DNA of 64,000 nt, from contig DF158885.1 of NCBI GenBank assembly GCA_000307305.1, forward strand, positions 28,664 through 92,663. The letters are read 5' to 3'. This document shows, in pieces, positions 26,953-40,022 of the stretch. The translations under genes and the position numbers were made by a program. Each line of letters starts with the position of its first letter. Positions within the stretch are counted from its first letter, which is position 1. This stretch comes from Enterobacteriaceae bacterium B14. GTDB lineage: Bacteria > Pseudomonadota > Gammaproteobacteria > Enterobacterales > Enterobacteriaceae. The notes below the pieces were generated by a model, which did no database searches, was not told the origin of the DNA, and saw only the letters and a program-made list of their open reading frames with translations.

Positions 26953-27909
26953 ATGAACACGCTTTTCGACCAGATTGTGGCTGCACATCAGGCCATTCGC
27001 CCTCAAGTGAGAGTGACTCCGTTAGATTATAGCCCACAGCTATCACTGGCATTAGGCTGCAAGCTCTTCCTAAAGTGTGAGCATTTACAGCATACCGGCT
27101 CGTTTAAATTTCGCGGTGCAACCAACAAGCTGCTGCAATTGAGTGCCGCAGAGCGAGAAAATGGTGTTATCTCAGCCTCAACGGGTAACCACGGGCAAGC
27201 TATCGCCTATGCAGGGCAGCTAGCTGGTGTGCCTATTACTGTGTATGCCCCGACAACGGCAGCGACGGTGAAACTAGACGCAATTCGCGCTTTCGGCGGG
27301 AAGGTAGAGTTGGTTGAAGGGGGAGCACTTAATTCAGAGTTAGAGGCTAGCCGCGAAGCCACGGCGAGAAGCATACCTTTTGTCTCCCCCTATAACGATA
27401 TTGATATTGTGGCGGGTCAAGGTACCTGTGGTATGGAGTTGGTAGAGCAAGCACCGGAGCTGGATGCTGTATTTGTCGCCTGCGGCGGCGGGGGATTGAT
27501 CTCTGGGATTGGCACCGTATTAAAAACGTTATCGCCCCATACTCAGGTGATAGGTTGCTGGCCGGAGAATGCCACGAGCCTCTATTCAAATTTAGAAGCC
27601 GGGCATATCTTCGAGGTAGAAGAGCAGGACACACTTTCCGATGGCACTGCGGGTGGCGTAGAACTAGGGGCCATCACGTTCCCTATCTGTCAGCGCGTGA
27701 TTGACCGTAAAGTTTTAGTCAGTGAGCAGGAAATCAAAGCGGCAATGGGTTTGATTGCTCGCACTGACCGCTGGATGATTGAAGGCGCAGCAGGCGTTGC
27801 GCTGGCAGCCGCTATACAGTTGGCACCAGAGTTTCAAGGTAAGAAGGTTGCCGTTGTGTTGTGTGGGAAAAACATCGTGCTGGAGAAGTTTGTTAAGGCT
27901 GTTGGTTAG
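26953..27909 (+). CDS. Threonine/serine dehydratase-like PLP enzyme
   Basis: A 318-aa fold type II PLP enzyme resembling catabolic threonine dehydratase TdcB and serine racemase-type proteins. The PLP lysine is Lys52 (GSFKFRGATNK), the phosphate-binding loop is CGGGG (177-181), and the asparagine loop STGNHGQA (76-83) is intact. There is no C-terminal ACT regulatory domain, so it is not the biosynthetic IlvA form. AAGGAT precedes the ATG. It stands alone between yidR and the decayed nor locus. Deamination of threonine or serine is the likely reaction; threo-hydroxyaspartate and related substrates are possible. Confidence 0.85.
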   Translation: MNTLFDQIVAAHQAIRPQVRVTPLDYSPQLSLALGCKLFLKCEHLQHTGSFKFRGATNKLLQLSAAERENGVISASTGNHGQAIAYAGQLAGVPITVYAPTTAATVKLDAIRAFGGKVELVEGGALNSELEASREATARSIPFVSPYNDIDIVAGQGTCGMELVEQAPELDAVFVACGGGGLISGIGTVLKTLSPHTQVIGCWPENATSLYSNLEAGHIFEVEEQDTLSDGTAGGVELGAITFPICQRVIDRKVLVSEQEIKAAMGLIARTDRWMIEGAAGVALAAAIQLAPEFQGKKVAVVLCGKNIVLEKFVKAVG

Positions 27910-27919
27910 CTAAGCATGT

Positions 27920-27960
27920 GCTTTCGGTTCAAATAATGATAACCGATTTGAACCGAAGCA
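27920..27960. other. Hairpin after the dehydratase gene
   Basis: GCTTTCGGTTCAAAT (27920-27934) pairs with ATTTGAACCGAAGC (27946-27959), with one unpaired base. No T-run follows on either strand, so it is perhaps a weak or processed terminator between the convergent dehydratase and norW remnant. Confidence 0.5.
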
Positions 27961-27983
27961 TCTCCTACGCTCTTCGCTACATA

Positions 27984-29071
27984 TCAAGAGGAAAGCTGTT
28001 TTAACAGCAAAAATGCCTCCTTCATACCCCCTTCGCTGACGACAAAACCGCATAGCTTGTCGGCCTTAAATGCCTGCGCAACCATGCCATTTGCACTAAA
28101 GTTTATTGTCCAATTCAGATGCTCTCCCAGTGTTTCCCCCGCCAGCTGTAGCGGTAACGAAGGTGTTTTTACCTTGATCAACATGGCGGGTAACATCAGG
28201 TTGCTCGGCGTGTTCGTTAATGCCTTTGCTAAAGTTATCGAGCTTAATAGCGCCGGTTGTAAGAAAGGTAAGCACTTACTCTCTATCTCTGCACAGTCAC
28301 CTAGCGCAAAGATATGTGGATCGGACGTGCGCAGCGAGCTATCGACCTTAATTCCGCGTCCGATATTCAGTCCTGCGGTTTTAGCTAGCGTGGTTTCAGG
28401 TAGCAAGCCGATCGCGGAGATAACGGCGTCAGTCTCTACAGCAGAACCATCGGATAGGGTGGCTTGAATACCGGATGCGGTTTCTTTCAGGCTTGTTAGC
28501 CCTTTTCCCAATTTAAGCAGGATGCCGTCTCTGACCATTTTGGATTGTAAGCGAGCACTTACTTCATTTGGCATCAAGTTAGATAAAACACTTTCGGCTA
28601 AATCGACGAGTGTCACCGGCTTGCCTGCCTTAGCCATATCAACTACCAGCTCGGTGCCAATCAGCCCTGCACCGAGCATCACGATTCGATTAGCGTGCTT
28701 GAGCGCGGGTTCTGCGGCTCGGTACTCTCTCTGGCTGTTGAGCGTTAACATCCACTCGTGCCCTGCGATATTTGGCACGATGGCGCTGGCACCTGTCGCT
28801 AGCACCAGCTTGTCGTAGTGAAATAGCTCACCGCCGCAAACGACGGTTTTAGATAAAGGCTCGATAGCATCAACTTTCGTATTGGGTAATAGAGTGAGCC
28901 GGTATTGCTCCGCAAACTGAGATGCCGTTACCTTAGTTAAATCATCCGCCGTTTGGTTCTGGCTAATAACGTGGCTGATTTCGGGTTTGTTGTATTCGTT
29001 CCCATCGTCGGTGGTGATCAGGCTAATAGGTATCTCCTGATTGAGCTTACGCAGGCTGTGCAGAAGAGTAA
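27984..29071 (-). pseudogene. norW: 5'-truncated norW (NorV flavorubredoxin reductase)
   Basis: From [17 protein letters not shown] to the C-terminal MKEAFLLLKQLSS this frame follows E. coli NorW, the NADH:flavorubredoxin reductase. It includes the central NAD motif (MLGAGLIGTELVVDMAKAG) and the FAD-binding HIFALGDCAEI. The first ~18 residues of NorW, which hold the FAD motif GSGFAARQ, are missing. Upstream of about 29071 the open frame continues into unrelated sequence that is the antisense of the norR remnant. norV, which should precede norW, is absent. So the gene lacks its start, promoter, partner and FAD-anchoring loop and is most likely non-functional. Confidence 0.88.
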
Positions 29072-29075
29072 TAAG

Positions 29076-29249
29076 GCGATGGTGCTTGATGCAGAAACCA
29101 GCCTTAGGGAGGCGACGGATGAATTTCAGTCGAACTTGATTATCCAAACCCTGAGCCGCTTTAATGGCAACTGGTCTCAGACGGCACGGCATCTGAAAAT
29201 CGATACGGGTAATTTGCATCGGATGGCGAAACGGCTGGGGGTGAGGTGA
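29076..29249 (+). pseudogene. norR: 3' remnant of norR (NO-responsive regulator)
   Basis: Only the C-terminal ~57 residues remain: LREATDEFQ, then a Fis-type helix-turn-helix ([24 protein letters not shown] region), ending at TGA 29247-29249. In intact genomes norR is divergent from norVW. Here its tail is joined head to head with the truncated norW at about 29060-29085. This is expected from one deletion that removed norW's start, all of norV and most of norR. The sigma-54-dependent AAA+ and GAF parts are gone. Confidence 0.85.
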
Positions 29250-29295
29250 GGAATAACCGGATGAAAATAGCATTGAAACCTGCGTCGATTAAATG

Positions 29296-29325
29296 AAAAA
29301 AGGAGCCAAATGGCTCCTTTTTATT
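29296..29325. terminator. Bidirectional terminator at the gyrB end
   Basis: The 12-bp perfect stem AAAAAGGAGCCA / TGGCTCCTTTTT has A/T runs on both sides. It lies between the gyrB 3' end and the norR remnant. Confidence 0.9.
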
Positions 29326-29345
29326 CAGCAAGTTAACTCACTCGC

Positions 29346-31769
<2,424 letters not shown>

Positions 31770-31780
31770 TCACCCATTTT

Positions 31781-32866
31781 TTAGTTCTGTGGTTGAAGCT
31801 CTATTTTACCTTGTTCCACGTGGAACATCCTTCCCTTTTCACCAATCATGTCACCTACTTGTTCAGCGCTAACTGCACTGACAAAAACTTGGGCTCCAGT
31901 GGCTTTAAGTCGGTCTGCGAGTAGCCGACGTCGGTCGGTGTCTAGCTCGGAGGCAAAATCATCGATCAGATATAGGCAACGCCGCCCGCTCTGCTGGGTG
32001 AGAAATTCACCCTGTGCCAGTCTTAGTGCACACATCAGCAATTTAAGCTGACCGCGAGAAAGTAAATCTTCTACTGGCGTCCCCTCAGCACGAATACGAA
32101 AATCGGCTTTATGCGGTCCGAGGGAGGTATATGTTAGCGCCCTGTCTCGCTCAAACTGCTTTTCCAGTAACTCACCATAGTCGCTCTCTTTATCCCAGCC
32201 GCGCTGGAAAGAAAAACTGAGGGAGAATTCCGGAAGGAATTGTGCACAGGTGGCTGTGATGTTTTCCGCTATGGCATCGGCATAAGATGCACGACATTCA
32301 CTGATACTATGCGCTAGTGGTATCAGTTCTTGATCCCACGGGCGTATCTGAGCATAGCGGCTTACCTGTCGCAGCGCGGCGTTGCGCTGCTTGAGCAAGC
32401 GTTTTAGATTGCTCCAGGCGTTAAAAAAATTGGTGTCATTGTGAAAACAACCCCAATCAAGGAAAGCCCGTCGGTACTTAGGGCCACCATTTAGCAGCGT
32501 AAACCCTTCGGGCGTAATTAACTGCATCGGCAATAGCTGTGCTAATTCAGCCACTTTGTGGCCGTCGCTACCGTCGATTCTGACTTTACTCTCACCCTGT
32601 CGGCTTTTACTTAACCCGACAGCGCTTTCTCGCTCGTTGGCATCCACTCGCCCGTGCAGAATAAACTCTTCCTGCTCGTGCCGGATCACTCGTCCCGCTT
32701 GTAGACTGCGAAACGCCCGCCCGTGGCCGAGTGTATAAATTGCTTCTAGTACGCTGGTTTTTCCGCTGCCGTTAGCACCGACCAGAAAATTAAACCCGGG
32801 AACCAGTGCTAAATCCGCGCTCTCTATATTTCTGAAATCGCGGATCAATAAACGTGTTAAAGCCAT
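31781..32866 (-). CDS. recF: DNA replication and repair protein RecF
   Basis: SMC-like ATPase that helps load RecA at gapped DNA through RecFOR and takes part in replication restart. Walker A is GANGSGKTS (about 30-38), the ABC-type signature is [19 protein letters not shown] (about 269-287), and Walker B is [12 protein letters not shown] (about 300-311). The length of 361 aa is four more than in E. coli, with a short C-terminal tail. It starts 7 bp after the dnaN stop. Confidence 0.97.
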   Translation of the reverse strand: MALTRLLIRDFRNIESADLALVPGFNFLVGANGSGKTSVLEAIYTLGHGRAFRSLQAGRVIRHEQEEFILHGRVDANERESAVGLSKSRQGESKVRIDGSDGHKVAELAQLLPMQLITPEGFTLLNGGPKYRRAFLDWGCFHNDTNFFNAWSNLKRLLKQRNAALRQVSRYAQIRPWDQELIPLAHSISECRASYADAIAENITATCAQFLPEFSLSFSFQRGWDKESDYGELLEKQFERDRALTYTSLGPHKADFRIRAEGTPVEDLLSRGQLKLLMCALRLAQGEFLTQQSGRRCLYLIDDFASELDTDRRRLLADRLKATGAQVFVSAVSAEQVGDMIGEKGRMFHVEQGKIELQPQN

Positions 32867-32873
32867 TAACGAC

Positions 32874-33974
32874 CTATAGCCGCATTGGCATCACAACGTA
32901 GGCCGCACTTTGGCTGGCGGCATCTTCCAACTGTACGCTGGAAACCGAATCGGTTAATAGCAGATGAACGTCCTCACATTTCAGGGCATTCAGCACGTCT
33001 AGCACATAGCTGACGTTGAAACCGATCTCGAGATCGGTGCCGTCATAGGTGACGTCGACGATCTCTTCCGCTTCTTCCTGCTCTGGGTTATTCGCTGTGA
33101 TTTTGAGCTGGTTTTGGCTCACATAGAGACGAACACCTCTGAATTTTTCATTGGAGAGGATCGCGGCACGGGAGAAGGCTTGCTTGAGCTCATCACAGCC
33201 CGCCTTCAATGTTTTATCCGGGTTTTTCGGCAACACGCGGCGATAGTCAGGGAAACGGCCATCAACCAGCTTGGAGGTAAAAATAAAATCCCCCACGTGA
33301 GCGCGGATATTATTGCTGCCGATTTGCAATTGCAGCAGAGAATCACCGCCATCAAGCAAGCGTGATAGCTCCATCACGCCTTTACGTGGCACGATCACCG
33401 AGTGAGACGGTAGCGCTTGCCCAATAGGCATAGAGCAGACTGCCAAACGGTGCCCGTCTGTTGCAACGGTACGCAACTCTTCGCCCTCTGTCTCAAACAG
33501 CATTCCGTTCAGATAGTAGCGAACGTCTTGGTGTGCCATTGAGAATTGAGTCGCCTCAATTAAGCGCTTCAATGTTGCATGAGGTAGGGTGAATTCGACT
33601 TCACTCTGCCAATCATCCAAATTCGGGAAGTCCGCAGCAGGGAGTGTGGAAAGAGAGAAGCGGCTGCGCCCAGAGCGCACCAGCATCCGATCACCATCCA
33701 ACGCGACGGTAATTTCCGCACCGTCCGGTAATCCCCGGCAGATGTCGAAAAACTTCCGTGCTGGAACCGTTGTTGCTCCCTCTTCATAGGGCTGATTAAG
33801 CGCGACTCGCGCCACCATTTCCATTTCAAGATCGGTACCGGTTAACAGCAGTGCACCATCTATAACCTGTAATAGCAGGTTACCAAGAATAGGCAGCGTT
33901 GGACGACCACCCAGCGGGCTACTGACCTGTTGTAGTGGTTTTAATAAATGCTCACGTTCGACGATAAATTTCAT
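32874..33974 (-). CDS. dnaN: DNA polymerase III beta sliding clamp
   Basis: Ring-forming processivity clamp of the replicase. It has 366 aa in three topologically alike domains, with the N-terminus [32 protein letters not shown] and the hydrophobic partner-binding pocket residues near the C-terminus ending YVVMPMRL as in E. coli. It begins 2 bp after dnaA; dnaA-dnaN coupling is conserved in bacteria. No change in key regions is seen. Confidence 0.98.
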   Translation of the reverse strand: MKFIVEREHLLKPLQQVSSPLGGRPTLPILGNLLLQVIDGALLLTGTDLEMEMVARVALNQPYEEGATTVPARKFFDICRGLPDGAEITVALDGDRMLVRSGRSRFSLSTLPAADFPNLDDWQSEVEFTLPHATLKRLIEATQFSMAHQDVRYYLNGMLFETEGEELRTVATDGHRLAVCSMPIGQALPSHSVIVPRKGVMELSRLLDGGDSLLQLQIGSNNIRAHVGDFIFTSKLVDGRFPDYRRVLPKNPDKTLKAGCDELKQAFSRAAILSNEKFRGVRLYVSQNQLKITANNPEQEEAEEIVDVTYDGTDLEIGFNVSYVLDVLNALKCEDVHLLLTDSVSSVQLEDAASQSAAYVVMPMRL

Positions 33975-33976
33975 AG

Positions 33977-35377
33977 CTAGGAAGATAGAGTTCTAATTAA
34001 ATTTGAAAAATCTTCTTTGATGTCGTGACTTTCCTCACGCAGCTGCTCAATCTTCCGGCAGGCGTGCAACACCGTCGTATGGTCGCGTCCGCCAAACGCG
34101 TCCCCAATTTCCGGCAGACTATGGTTCGTCAGCTCTTTTGCCATCGCCATCGCCATTTGGCGCGGGCGGGCAACGGAACGGGAACGTCGCTTGGACAGTA
34201 GGTCCGCAACCTTAATTTTATAATATTCCGCAACAGTCTTCTGAATATTATCAATAGTGACCAGTTTTTCCTGCAACGCTAGTAAATCGCGCAGCGCCTC
34301 ACGCACAAAATCGATGGTGATGGCACGGCCAGTAAAGTTAGCGTTGGCAATAACGCGGTTCAGTGCCCCTTCAAGTTCACGTACATTAGAGCGTAGACGT
34401 TTCGCAATAAAGAAGGCAACTTCACCTGGTAGGCGGATATCGTTCTCATCGGCTTTTTTCATCAAAATCGCGACGCGAGTTTCTAGCTCTGGCGGCTCTA
34501 TTGCCACCGTTAAGCCCCAACCGAAGCGAGATTTAAGCCGATCTTCAACCCCATTGATCTCTTTAGGATAGCGATCTGAGGTTAAAATAATTTGCTGATT
34601 CCCTTCTAATAGGGCGTTAAAGGTATGAAAAAACTCTTCCTGTGAACGCTCTTTATTAGCAAAGAATTGAATATCATCGATTAAAAGTGCATCGACCGAG
34701 CGGTAATAGCGTTTAAATTCTTCAATCGCATTGTTCTGTAACGCTTTAACCATATCCTGCACAAAGCGTTCGGAGTGCATGTAAACCACTTTCGCATTGG
34801 CTTTGCGCGCCATAATGCCATTGCCTACCGCGTGCAGCAGATGGGTTTTACCCAAGCCGGTCCCGCCATAGAGAAAAAGAGGGTTATAGGCCCCACCAGG
34901 GTTATCCGCTACCTGTCTCGCAGCAGCACGAGCCAGTTGGTTCGATTTACCTTCTACGAAGTTATCGAAAGTGTGCTTAGGGTTAACGTTAGAGCGATAG
35001 GATAGCTCTGGCTGAGCAGGGCTTTTATCCCAGCTTGGCCGTGTAGGTGCGGATTGACGAACAGGCTCAGGTCTTGGATTGCCGCTGCTGACAGCGGCTT
35101 CCATGATAGGAACATTAATGGTTTTAACAACGGGCTTGCTGCCTACTTCAAAACGTAAAAGTGGCGCATCAATACCACAGAAATCATTGAGCAAGCCGTT
35201 AATATTATTGAGGTACTTATCACGAACCCAATCAAGAACAAAGCGATTAGGGGCATATAATGCCAACGTGTTGTCACTCAGTTCCGCCTGCAGGGGACGG
35301 ATCCACATACTAAATTCTGTGGCAGGTAGTTCATCCTGCAGTCGGGCAAGGCATTGCTGCCAAAGCGAAAGTGACAC
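33977..35377 (-). CDS. dnaA: Chromosomal replication initiator DnaA
   Basis: Initiator ATPase that binds DnaA boxes and opens oriC. Domain I starts at [17 protein letters not shown] and a variable linker rich in Pro/Ser follows (about 90-130). The AAA+ domain has Walker [10 protein letters not shown] and Walker B LLIDDIQF, and the domain IV signature [15 protein letters not shown] is near the C-terminus. The frame opens at a GTG at 35389. The GTG at 35377 is chosen because the E. coli protein starts there and GGAG stands at the right distance, giving 466 aa. The upstream region has a consensus DnaA box and many GATC sites, fitting autoregulation and Dam/SeqA control. Confidence 0.97.
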   Translation of the reverse strand: MSLSLWQQCLARLQDELPATEFSMWIRPLQAELSDNTLALYAPNRFVLDWVRDKYLNNINGLLNDFCGIDAPLLRFEVGSKPVVKTINVPIMEAAVSSGNPRPEPVRQSAPTRPSWDKSPAQPELSYRSNVNPKHTFDNFVEGKSNQLARAAARQVADNPGGAYNPLFLYGGTGLGKTHLLHAVGNGIMARKANAKVVYMHSERFVQDMVKALQNNAIEEFKRYYRSVDALLIDDIQFFANKERSQEEFFHTFNALLEGNQQIILTSDRYPKEINGVEDRLKSRFGWGLTVAIEPPELETRVAILMKKADENDIRLPGEVAFFIAKRLRSNVRELEGALNRVIANANFTGRAITIDFVREALRDLLALQEKLVTIDNIQKTVAEYYKIKVADLLSKRRSRSVARPRQMAMAMAKELTNHSLPEIGDAFGGRDHTTVLHACRKIEQLREESHDIKEDFSNLIRTLSS

Positions 35378-35596
35378 GGTTAACTCCACTCGAATAAGAT
35401 TAACAAAAAAGTAGAATGGTTTTTCCAGTACCTTATTTTACGCGCCGCCATTCTGTTTTTTGTCGCTTGGCTAACGCGCGCTGCTGGCAGCAGCATTTCC
35501 CTGACGATCCCGGAAAGGTGAATCAAGGGATCGGAATGACGGATCATAGCTTAAAACAATAAAGAAATCCTCCCCTATCAGGATTAAAGATCCTTT

Positions 35597-35605
35597 TTAT
35601 CCACA
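35597..35605 (+). promoter_or_regulatory. DnaA box
   Basis: Exact consensus TTATCCACA in the dnaA upstream region, next to GATC motifs. It is consistent with DnaA autorepression, as in E. coli. Confidence 0.8.
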
Positions 35606-35759
35606 GGCAAGTGTAAGCCTGTGTATTTATCTTTAAATTTTCCCAATATACCCGTGGTAAAGGGAGTGATCCCCCTCTTTATTTAGATGGCTATCTTGCT
35701 TTTCCCCATGTAACACACAGGATCATTTCTCCCTTTAAATTGAGGATCTAATAGGATCC

Positions 35760-35787
35760 TTGCGGTTTTCTTCAGAGCGCGTATAAT
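35760..35787 (+). promoter_or_regulatory. rpmH promoter 1 (sigma-70)
   Basis: TTGCGG, 16 bases, TATAAT, with a GC-rich CGCTCCCC discriminator downstream. This is typical of growth-rate-regulated ribosomal protein promoters. Confidence 0.75.
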
Positions 35788-35882
35788 CCGCTCCCCTACG
35801 CGTGAGCCTGTTGTTTCCTCTGTTTATTGTGACGGAACTACGGTGACCACGGGTAATTTCAGGTAGGTTTATTCGATGTGAA

Positions 35883-35911
35883 TTGACTCAGGGCTGTACA
35901 CTTATTACAAT
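35883..35911 (+). promoter_or_regulatory. rpmH promoter 2 (sigma-70)
   Basis: TTGACT, 17 bases, TACAAT: 5 of 6 matches in each hexamer with ideal spacing, about 110 bp before rpmH. Confidence 0.75.
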
Positions 35912-36007
35912 CCCCGCCTCTTTTATCTTTATATGCGATTGAGGCGTCGGTCGTTATCACGCCGGATAGCCAAACGCGTTTACTGATCAGTAATTATCAA
36001 AGTTTAG

Positions 36008-36160
<153 letters not shown>

Positions 36161-36177
36161 TCGAGCTTATCATCTGT

Positions 36178-36537
36178 GTGGCTAAGCTAGCTTTTCCAAG
36201 GGAGTTACGTTTGTTAACTCCCTCTCATTTTACCTTCGTTTTCCAGCAACCCCTCAGGGCAGGCACACCTCAAATTACCATTTTGGGCCGCTTGAATTCG
36301 CTGGGGCATCCCCGTATTGGTCTTACTGTCGCTAAAAAACACGTCAAGCGTGCGCATGAACGTAACCGGATTAAACGCCTAACCCGCGAAAGCTTCCGTT
36401 TGCGCCAACATTCGTTGCCTGCGATGGATTTTGTCGTGGTGGGGAAAAAAGGGATTGCAGAGCTTGATAATCAAGCCCTAATCGAAATTCTGGATAAATT
36501 ATGGCGTCGCCATTGTCGCCAGGCTCCCGTATCCTGA
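36178..36537 (+). CDS. rnpA: Ribonuclease P protein component
   Basis: Protein subunit that assists the M1 RNA in tRNA 5' maturation. It has 119 aa from a GTG start (the E. coli gene also starts with GTG at this residue, [13 protein letters not shown]). The signature RNR motif is present in [18 protein letters not shown] (about 58-75). It is basic, as expected. Its 3' end overlaps yidD by 37 bp. Confidence 0.97.
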   Translation: MAKLAFPRELRLLTPSHFTFVFQQPLRAGTPQITILGRLNSLGHPRIGLTVAKKHVKRAHERNRIKRLTRESFRLRQHSLPAMDFVVVGKKGIAELDNQALIEILDKLWRRHCRQAPVS

Positions 36538-36758
36538 TCATGCTGATACGCGGGTATCAGCTCGTCATTAGTCCACTGCTGGGGCCACATTGCCGCTTCA
36601 GACCGACTTGCTCCCAGTATGGAATTGAGGCACTGCGCAGATTTGGGGTGATAAAAGGCAGTTGGTTAACACTCAAACGCGTATTAAAATGCCACCCCTT
36701 GAACTCTGGTGGTGATGATCCCGTACCGCCAAAAACTAACGATAACAGAGAACATTAA
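36501..36758 (+). CDS. yidD: Membrane protein insertion efficiency factor YidD
   Basis: A small 85-aa protein of the YidD family that aids YidC-dependent membrane insertion. The conserved core [21 protein letters not shown] plus SQYGIEAL, with its paired cysteines, and the later [19 protein letters not shown] are intact. It has an amphipathic N-terminal helix. The start overlaps rnpA and the stop is 2 bp before yidC, the standard rnpA-yidD-yidC coupling. Confidence 0.95.
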   Translation: MASPLSPGSRILIMLIRGYQLVISPLLGPHCRFRPTCSQYGIEALRRFGVIKGSWLTLKRVLKCHPLNSGGDDPVPPKTNDNREH

Positions 36759-36760
36759 CG

Positions 36761-38407
36761 ATGGATTCGCAACGTAATCTTTTTCTCATCGCTCTGCTAT
36801 TTGTGACCTTCCTGCTCTGGCAAGCTTGGCAAACGGACAATAGTCCTCAGCCGCAGGCTCAGACCACCCAACAGGCCACAAATGTACCCGGTGACGCTTC
36901 AGCAAGCCAGGCTGCTGTTCCTGAAAGTAGCCAGGGTGAATTGGTTACGATCACGACAGATGTTGTTTCCCTCACTATCAACACCCGCGGTGGTGATGTT
37001 GAGCAGGCGAAATTACTCGCTTACCCAGAGACGCTGGATTCTAAAGATCCCTTTGTTTTGTTGGAAACTTCACCAAACTTCTTGTATCAGGCTCAAAGTG
37101 GGCTGATTGGTGCAGATGGCCCAGATCGTACAAGCCGTCCACAATACTCTGTCGCACAAAAAGCCTTCACGCTTGCTGATGGCCAGAATGAGCTGCGTAT
37201 TCCACTGACTTACACCGATGCGAAGACCGGCGTTAGCTATACCAAAACGTTCGTCTTAAAACGTGGCGAGTATGATGTCGCGGTTGTTTACGATGTTAAC
37301 AATACCTCAGATAAGGCGCTTAGCTTACTGATGTATGGTCAGCTAAAGCAGACAGCGACACTGCCAAAAGAGCGTGATACAGGCAGCAGCAACTTTGCAC
37401 TGCACACGTTTCGCGGGGCTGCTTACTCTTCTGCAGAGGATAAATACAAAAAATATAATTTTGATGATATCCAAGAAGAGAAAAGTGCAGATCGTCTGAA
37501 TGTGACGACCAAAGGCGGTTGGGTTGCCATGCTGCAACAATATTTTGCCACCGCTTGGGTGCCTGCCGTTGACCAGAATAATATCTTCTACACCAACTAT
37601 CTGCCGGGCAACAATGCTGCGATAGGTTTTAAAGGTGCACCGGTGATTGTTGAGCCAGGTACACAACAGAAGCTGTCTGCCACGTTGTGGATTGGTCCTG
37701 AAATTCAGTCTGATATGGCAGCCGTAGCACCACACCTTGATTTAACGGTGGATTACGGTTGGTTGTGGTTTATCTCTCAGCCGCTGTTTAAGCTGTTGAA
37801 ATGGATCCAAAGCTTTATCGGTAACTGGGGTTTCTCCATTATTGCGATTACCTTTATTGTCCGCGGTATCATGTATCCGCTGACGAAAGCGCAATACACC
37901 TCAATGGCGAAGATGCGTATGCTGCAACCTAAGTTGCAGGCAATGCGTGAGCGTATTGGTGATGATAAACAGCGTATGAGCCAAGAAATGATGGCTCTGT
38001 ACAAAGAAGAAAAAGTTAACCCGCTGGGTGGCTGTTTCCCGCTGTTAATCCAGATGCCTATCTTCCTTGCACTGTATTACATGTTGATGGGCTCTGTTGA
38101 ACTGCGCCATGCGCCGTTCGCACTGTGGATCCATGACCTTTCAGCACAAGACCCGTACTACATTCTGCCATTGCTGATGGGTGTCACGATGTTCTTCATT
38201 CAGAAGATGTCGCCAGCGACAGTGACCGACCCAATGCAGCAGAAGATCATGACCTTTATGCCGGTTATCTTCACGGTGTTCTTCCTGTGGTTCCCGTCAG
38301 GTCTGGTTCTGTACTACATCATGAGTAACTTAGTTACCATCATCCAGCAGCAAGTTATCTATCGCGGCTTGGAGAAGAAAGGGTTGCATAGCAGAGATAA
38401 GAAGTAA
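36761..38407 (+). CDS. yidC: Membrane protein insertase YidC
   Basis: Inner-membrane insertase acting alone or with SecYEG. It has 548 aa, the same as E. coli. The N-terminal transmembrane anchor is [20 protein letters not shown], followed by a Gln/Thr/Pro-rich linker, then the large periplasmic domain (about 60-345). The conserved five-helix core (about 350-535) has the hydrophilic-groove arginine in [15 protein letters not shown]. The C-terminal tail is basic. It is preceded by yidD and followed by a strong terminator and mnmE. Confidence 0.97.
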   Translation: MDSQRNLFLIALLFVTFLLWQAWQTDNSPQPQAQTTQQATNVPGDASASQAAVPESSQGELVTITTDVVSLTINTRGGDVEQAKLLAYPETLDSKDPFVLLETSPNFLYQAQSGLIGADGPDRTSRPQYSVAQKAFTLADGQNELRIPLTYTDAKTGVSYTKTFVLKRGEYDVAVVYDVNNTSDKALSLLMYGQLKQTATLPKERDTGSSNFALHTFRGAAYSSAEDKYKKYNFDDIQEEKSADRLNVTTKGGWVAMLQQYFATAWVPAVDQNNIFYTNYLPGNNAAIGFKGAPVIVEPGTQQKLSATLWIGPEIQSDMAAVAPHLDLTVDYGWLWFISQPLFKLLKWIQSFIGNWGFSIIAITFIVRGIMYPLTKAQYTSMAKMRMLQPKLQAMRERIGDDKQRMSQEMMALYKEEKVNPLGGCFPLLIQMPIFLALYYMLMGSVELRHAPFALWIHDLSAQDPYYILPLLMGVTMFFIQKMSPATVTDPMQQKIMTFMPVIFTVFFLWFPSGLVLYYIMSNLVTIIQQQVIYRGLEKKGLHSRDKK

Positions 38408-38431
38408 TTCTCTTCATCACTGAAACCTGTA

Positions 38432-38465
38432 AACAGGAGCGGAAACCCCGCTCCTGTTTTTTTAT
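38432..38465 (+). terminator. yidC terminator
   Basis: The perfect 11-bp stem AACAGGAGCGG / CCGCTCCTGTT with a 5-nt loop is followed by TTTTTATC. Confidence 0.92.
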
Positions 38466-38550
38466 CAGGCGCTCAAAACCAACCTTCGTTTTGCGTTAAG
38501 CTTTTCCCACCTTTAGAATACCCACCTTGATATTGATAGAGAGAAAGACC

Positions 38551-39915
38551 ATGAATCATTCCGATACCATCGTAGCCCAAGCCACGCCACCGGGACGTGG
38601 CGGCGTCGGTATTTTGCGTATTTCTGGTCAGGCAGCCAAAGAGGTGGCGCTTCAGGTCTTAGGCAAACTGCCTAAACCACGCTATGCGGACTACCTACCG
38701 TTTCAGGATGCGGATGGCAGCGTGCTCGATCAGGGCATTGCTCTCTATTTCCCTGGCCCAAACTCTTTCACAGGGGAAGATGTTCTCGAACTGCAGGGGC
38801 ACGGTGGCCCAGTTATTCTCGATATTTTGCTAAAGCGTATTCTCGCTCTGCCTGATGTGCGTATCGCTCGCCCCGGTGAGTTCTCCGAGCGCGCCTTCCT
38901 AAATGACAAACTCGATTTGGCTCAGGCAGAAGCCATTGCCGACTTGATTGATGCCAGCTCAGAACAAGCGGCACGCTCGGCGGTTAATTCTCTGCAAGGT
39001 GCTTTTTCTGTGCGCATTCATCAGTTGGTGGAAGCGCTCACCCATCTGCGCATCTACGTTGAAGCCGCCATTGATTTTCCTGATGAAGAGATAGATTTTC
39101 TCTCTGATGGCAAAATTGAAGCGCAACTTAATGAGGTGATCGCCGATCTCGATGGTGTCCGGGCTGAGGCGCGTCAGGGCAGTTTGCTCAGAGAAGGGAT
39201 GAAGGTAGTGATTGCAGGCCGCCCTAACGCAGGTAAATCCAGCCTATTGAACGCACTTGCGGGCAGAGAAGCGGCGATTGTGACAGATATCGCTGGAACC
39301 ACGCGTGATGTGCTACGTGAACACATTCATATTGACGGTATGCCACTGCATATCATTGATACTGCGGGCCTGCGCGAGGCCAGTGATGAAGTCGAGCGCA
39401 TCGGTATTGAACGTGCTTGGGCAGAGATAGAGCAAGCTGACCGTGTTCTGTTTATGGTTGATGGCACAACGACCGATGCTACAGAACCTACGGCGATTTG
39501 GCCTGAGTTTATGGCTCGTCTTCCTTCTAGTCTGCCAATCACTGTGGTGCGTAATAAAGCAGATATGACAGGCGAAGCCTTGGGCTTAACGGAAGTGAAT
39601 GCCCACTCACTTATTCGCCTCTCCGCCAGAACAGGTGATGGTGTTGAACTGCTGCGCAACCATTTAAAAGAGAGTATGGGTTTTACCAGCAATACTGAAG
39701 GCGGCTTTCTGGCTCGCCGCAGGCACTTGCAAGCGCTGGAAACAGCAGCACAGCATCTTATACAGGGTAAGGATCAGTTAGTAAGTGCTTATGCAGGTGA
39801 GTTGTTAGCAGAAGAGTTACGGCTGGCGCAGCAGAACCTGAGTGAGATTACAGGAGAATTCACCTCCGATGATTTACTAGGACGGATATTCTCGAGCTTT
39901 TGTATTGGAAAGTAG
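38551..39915 (+). CDS. mnmE: tRNA modification GTPase MnmE
   Basis: GTPase that with MnmG makes the cmnm5 modification at U34 of several tRNAs. The N-terminal folate-binding domain starts with [20 protein letters not shown]. The G domain carries G1 [10 protein letters not shown]3 DTAG and G4 NKAD, and the C-terminal reactive cysteine motif is CIGK. The ATG at 38551 gives 454 aa, exactly the E. coli length; a TTG eight codons upstream is in frame but has no counterpart. It has its own upstream space after the yidC terminator. Confidence 0.97.
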   Translation: MNHSDTIVAQATPPGRGGVGILRISGQAAKEVALQVLGKLPKPRYADYLPFQDADGSVLDQGIALYFPGPNSFTGEDVLELQGHGGPVILDILLKRILALPDVRIARPGEFSERAFLNDKLDLAQAEAIADLIDASSEQAARSAVNSLQGAFSVRIHQLVEALTHLRIYVEAAIDFPDEEIDFLSDGKIEAQLNEVIADLDGVRAEARQGSLLREGMKVVIAGRPNAGKSSLLNALAGREAAIVTDIAGTTRDVLREHIHIDGMPLHIIDTAGLREASDEVERIGIERAWAEIEQADRVLFMVDGTTTDATEPTAIWPEFMARLPSSLPITVVRNKADMTGEALGLTEVNAHSLIRLSARTGDGVELLRNHLKESMGFTSNTEGGFLARRRHLQALETAAQHLIQGKDQLVSAYAGELLAEELRLAQQNLSEITGEFTSDDLLGRIFSSFCIGK

Positions 39916-39947
39916 TTTACGTTTATTCAGATCCAATCAAATTCAAA

Positions 39948-39980
39948 ATCCAGTATAACCGATTGTTATACTGGATTTTT
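39948..39980. terminator. Terminator between mnmE and the LysR gene
   Basis: The stem CCAGTATAAC / GTTATACTGG is followed on the plus strand by ATTTTTTC and on the minus strand by ATTTTGAATTT. It lies between convergent genes. Confidence 0.85.
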
Positions 39981-40022
39981 TCATATTTAAGTGAACCGAA
40001 CTAACAATGGCAACCTTGCTCA

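Noticed and set aside
28953-29249. Plus-strand 98-codon frame as a complete small regulator
   Set aside because: Only the last ~57 codons match NorR; the first part is antisense to the norW remnant, so it is a gene fragment.
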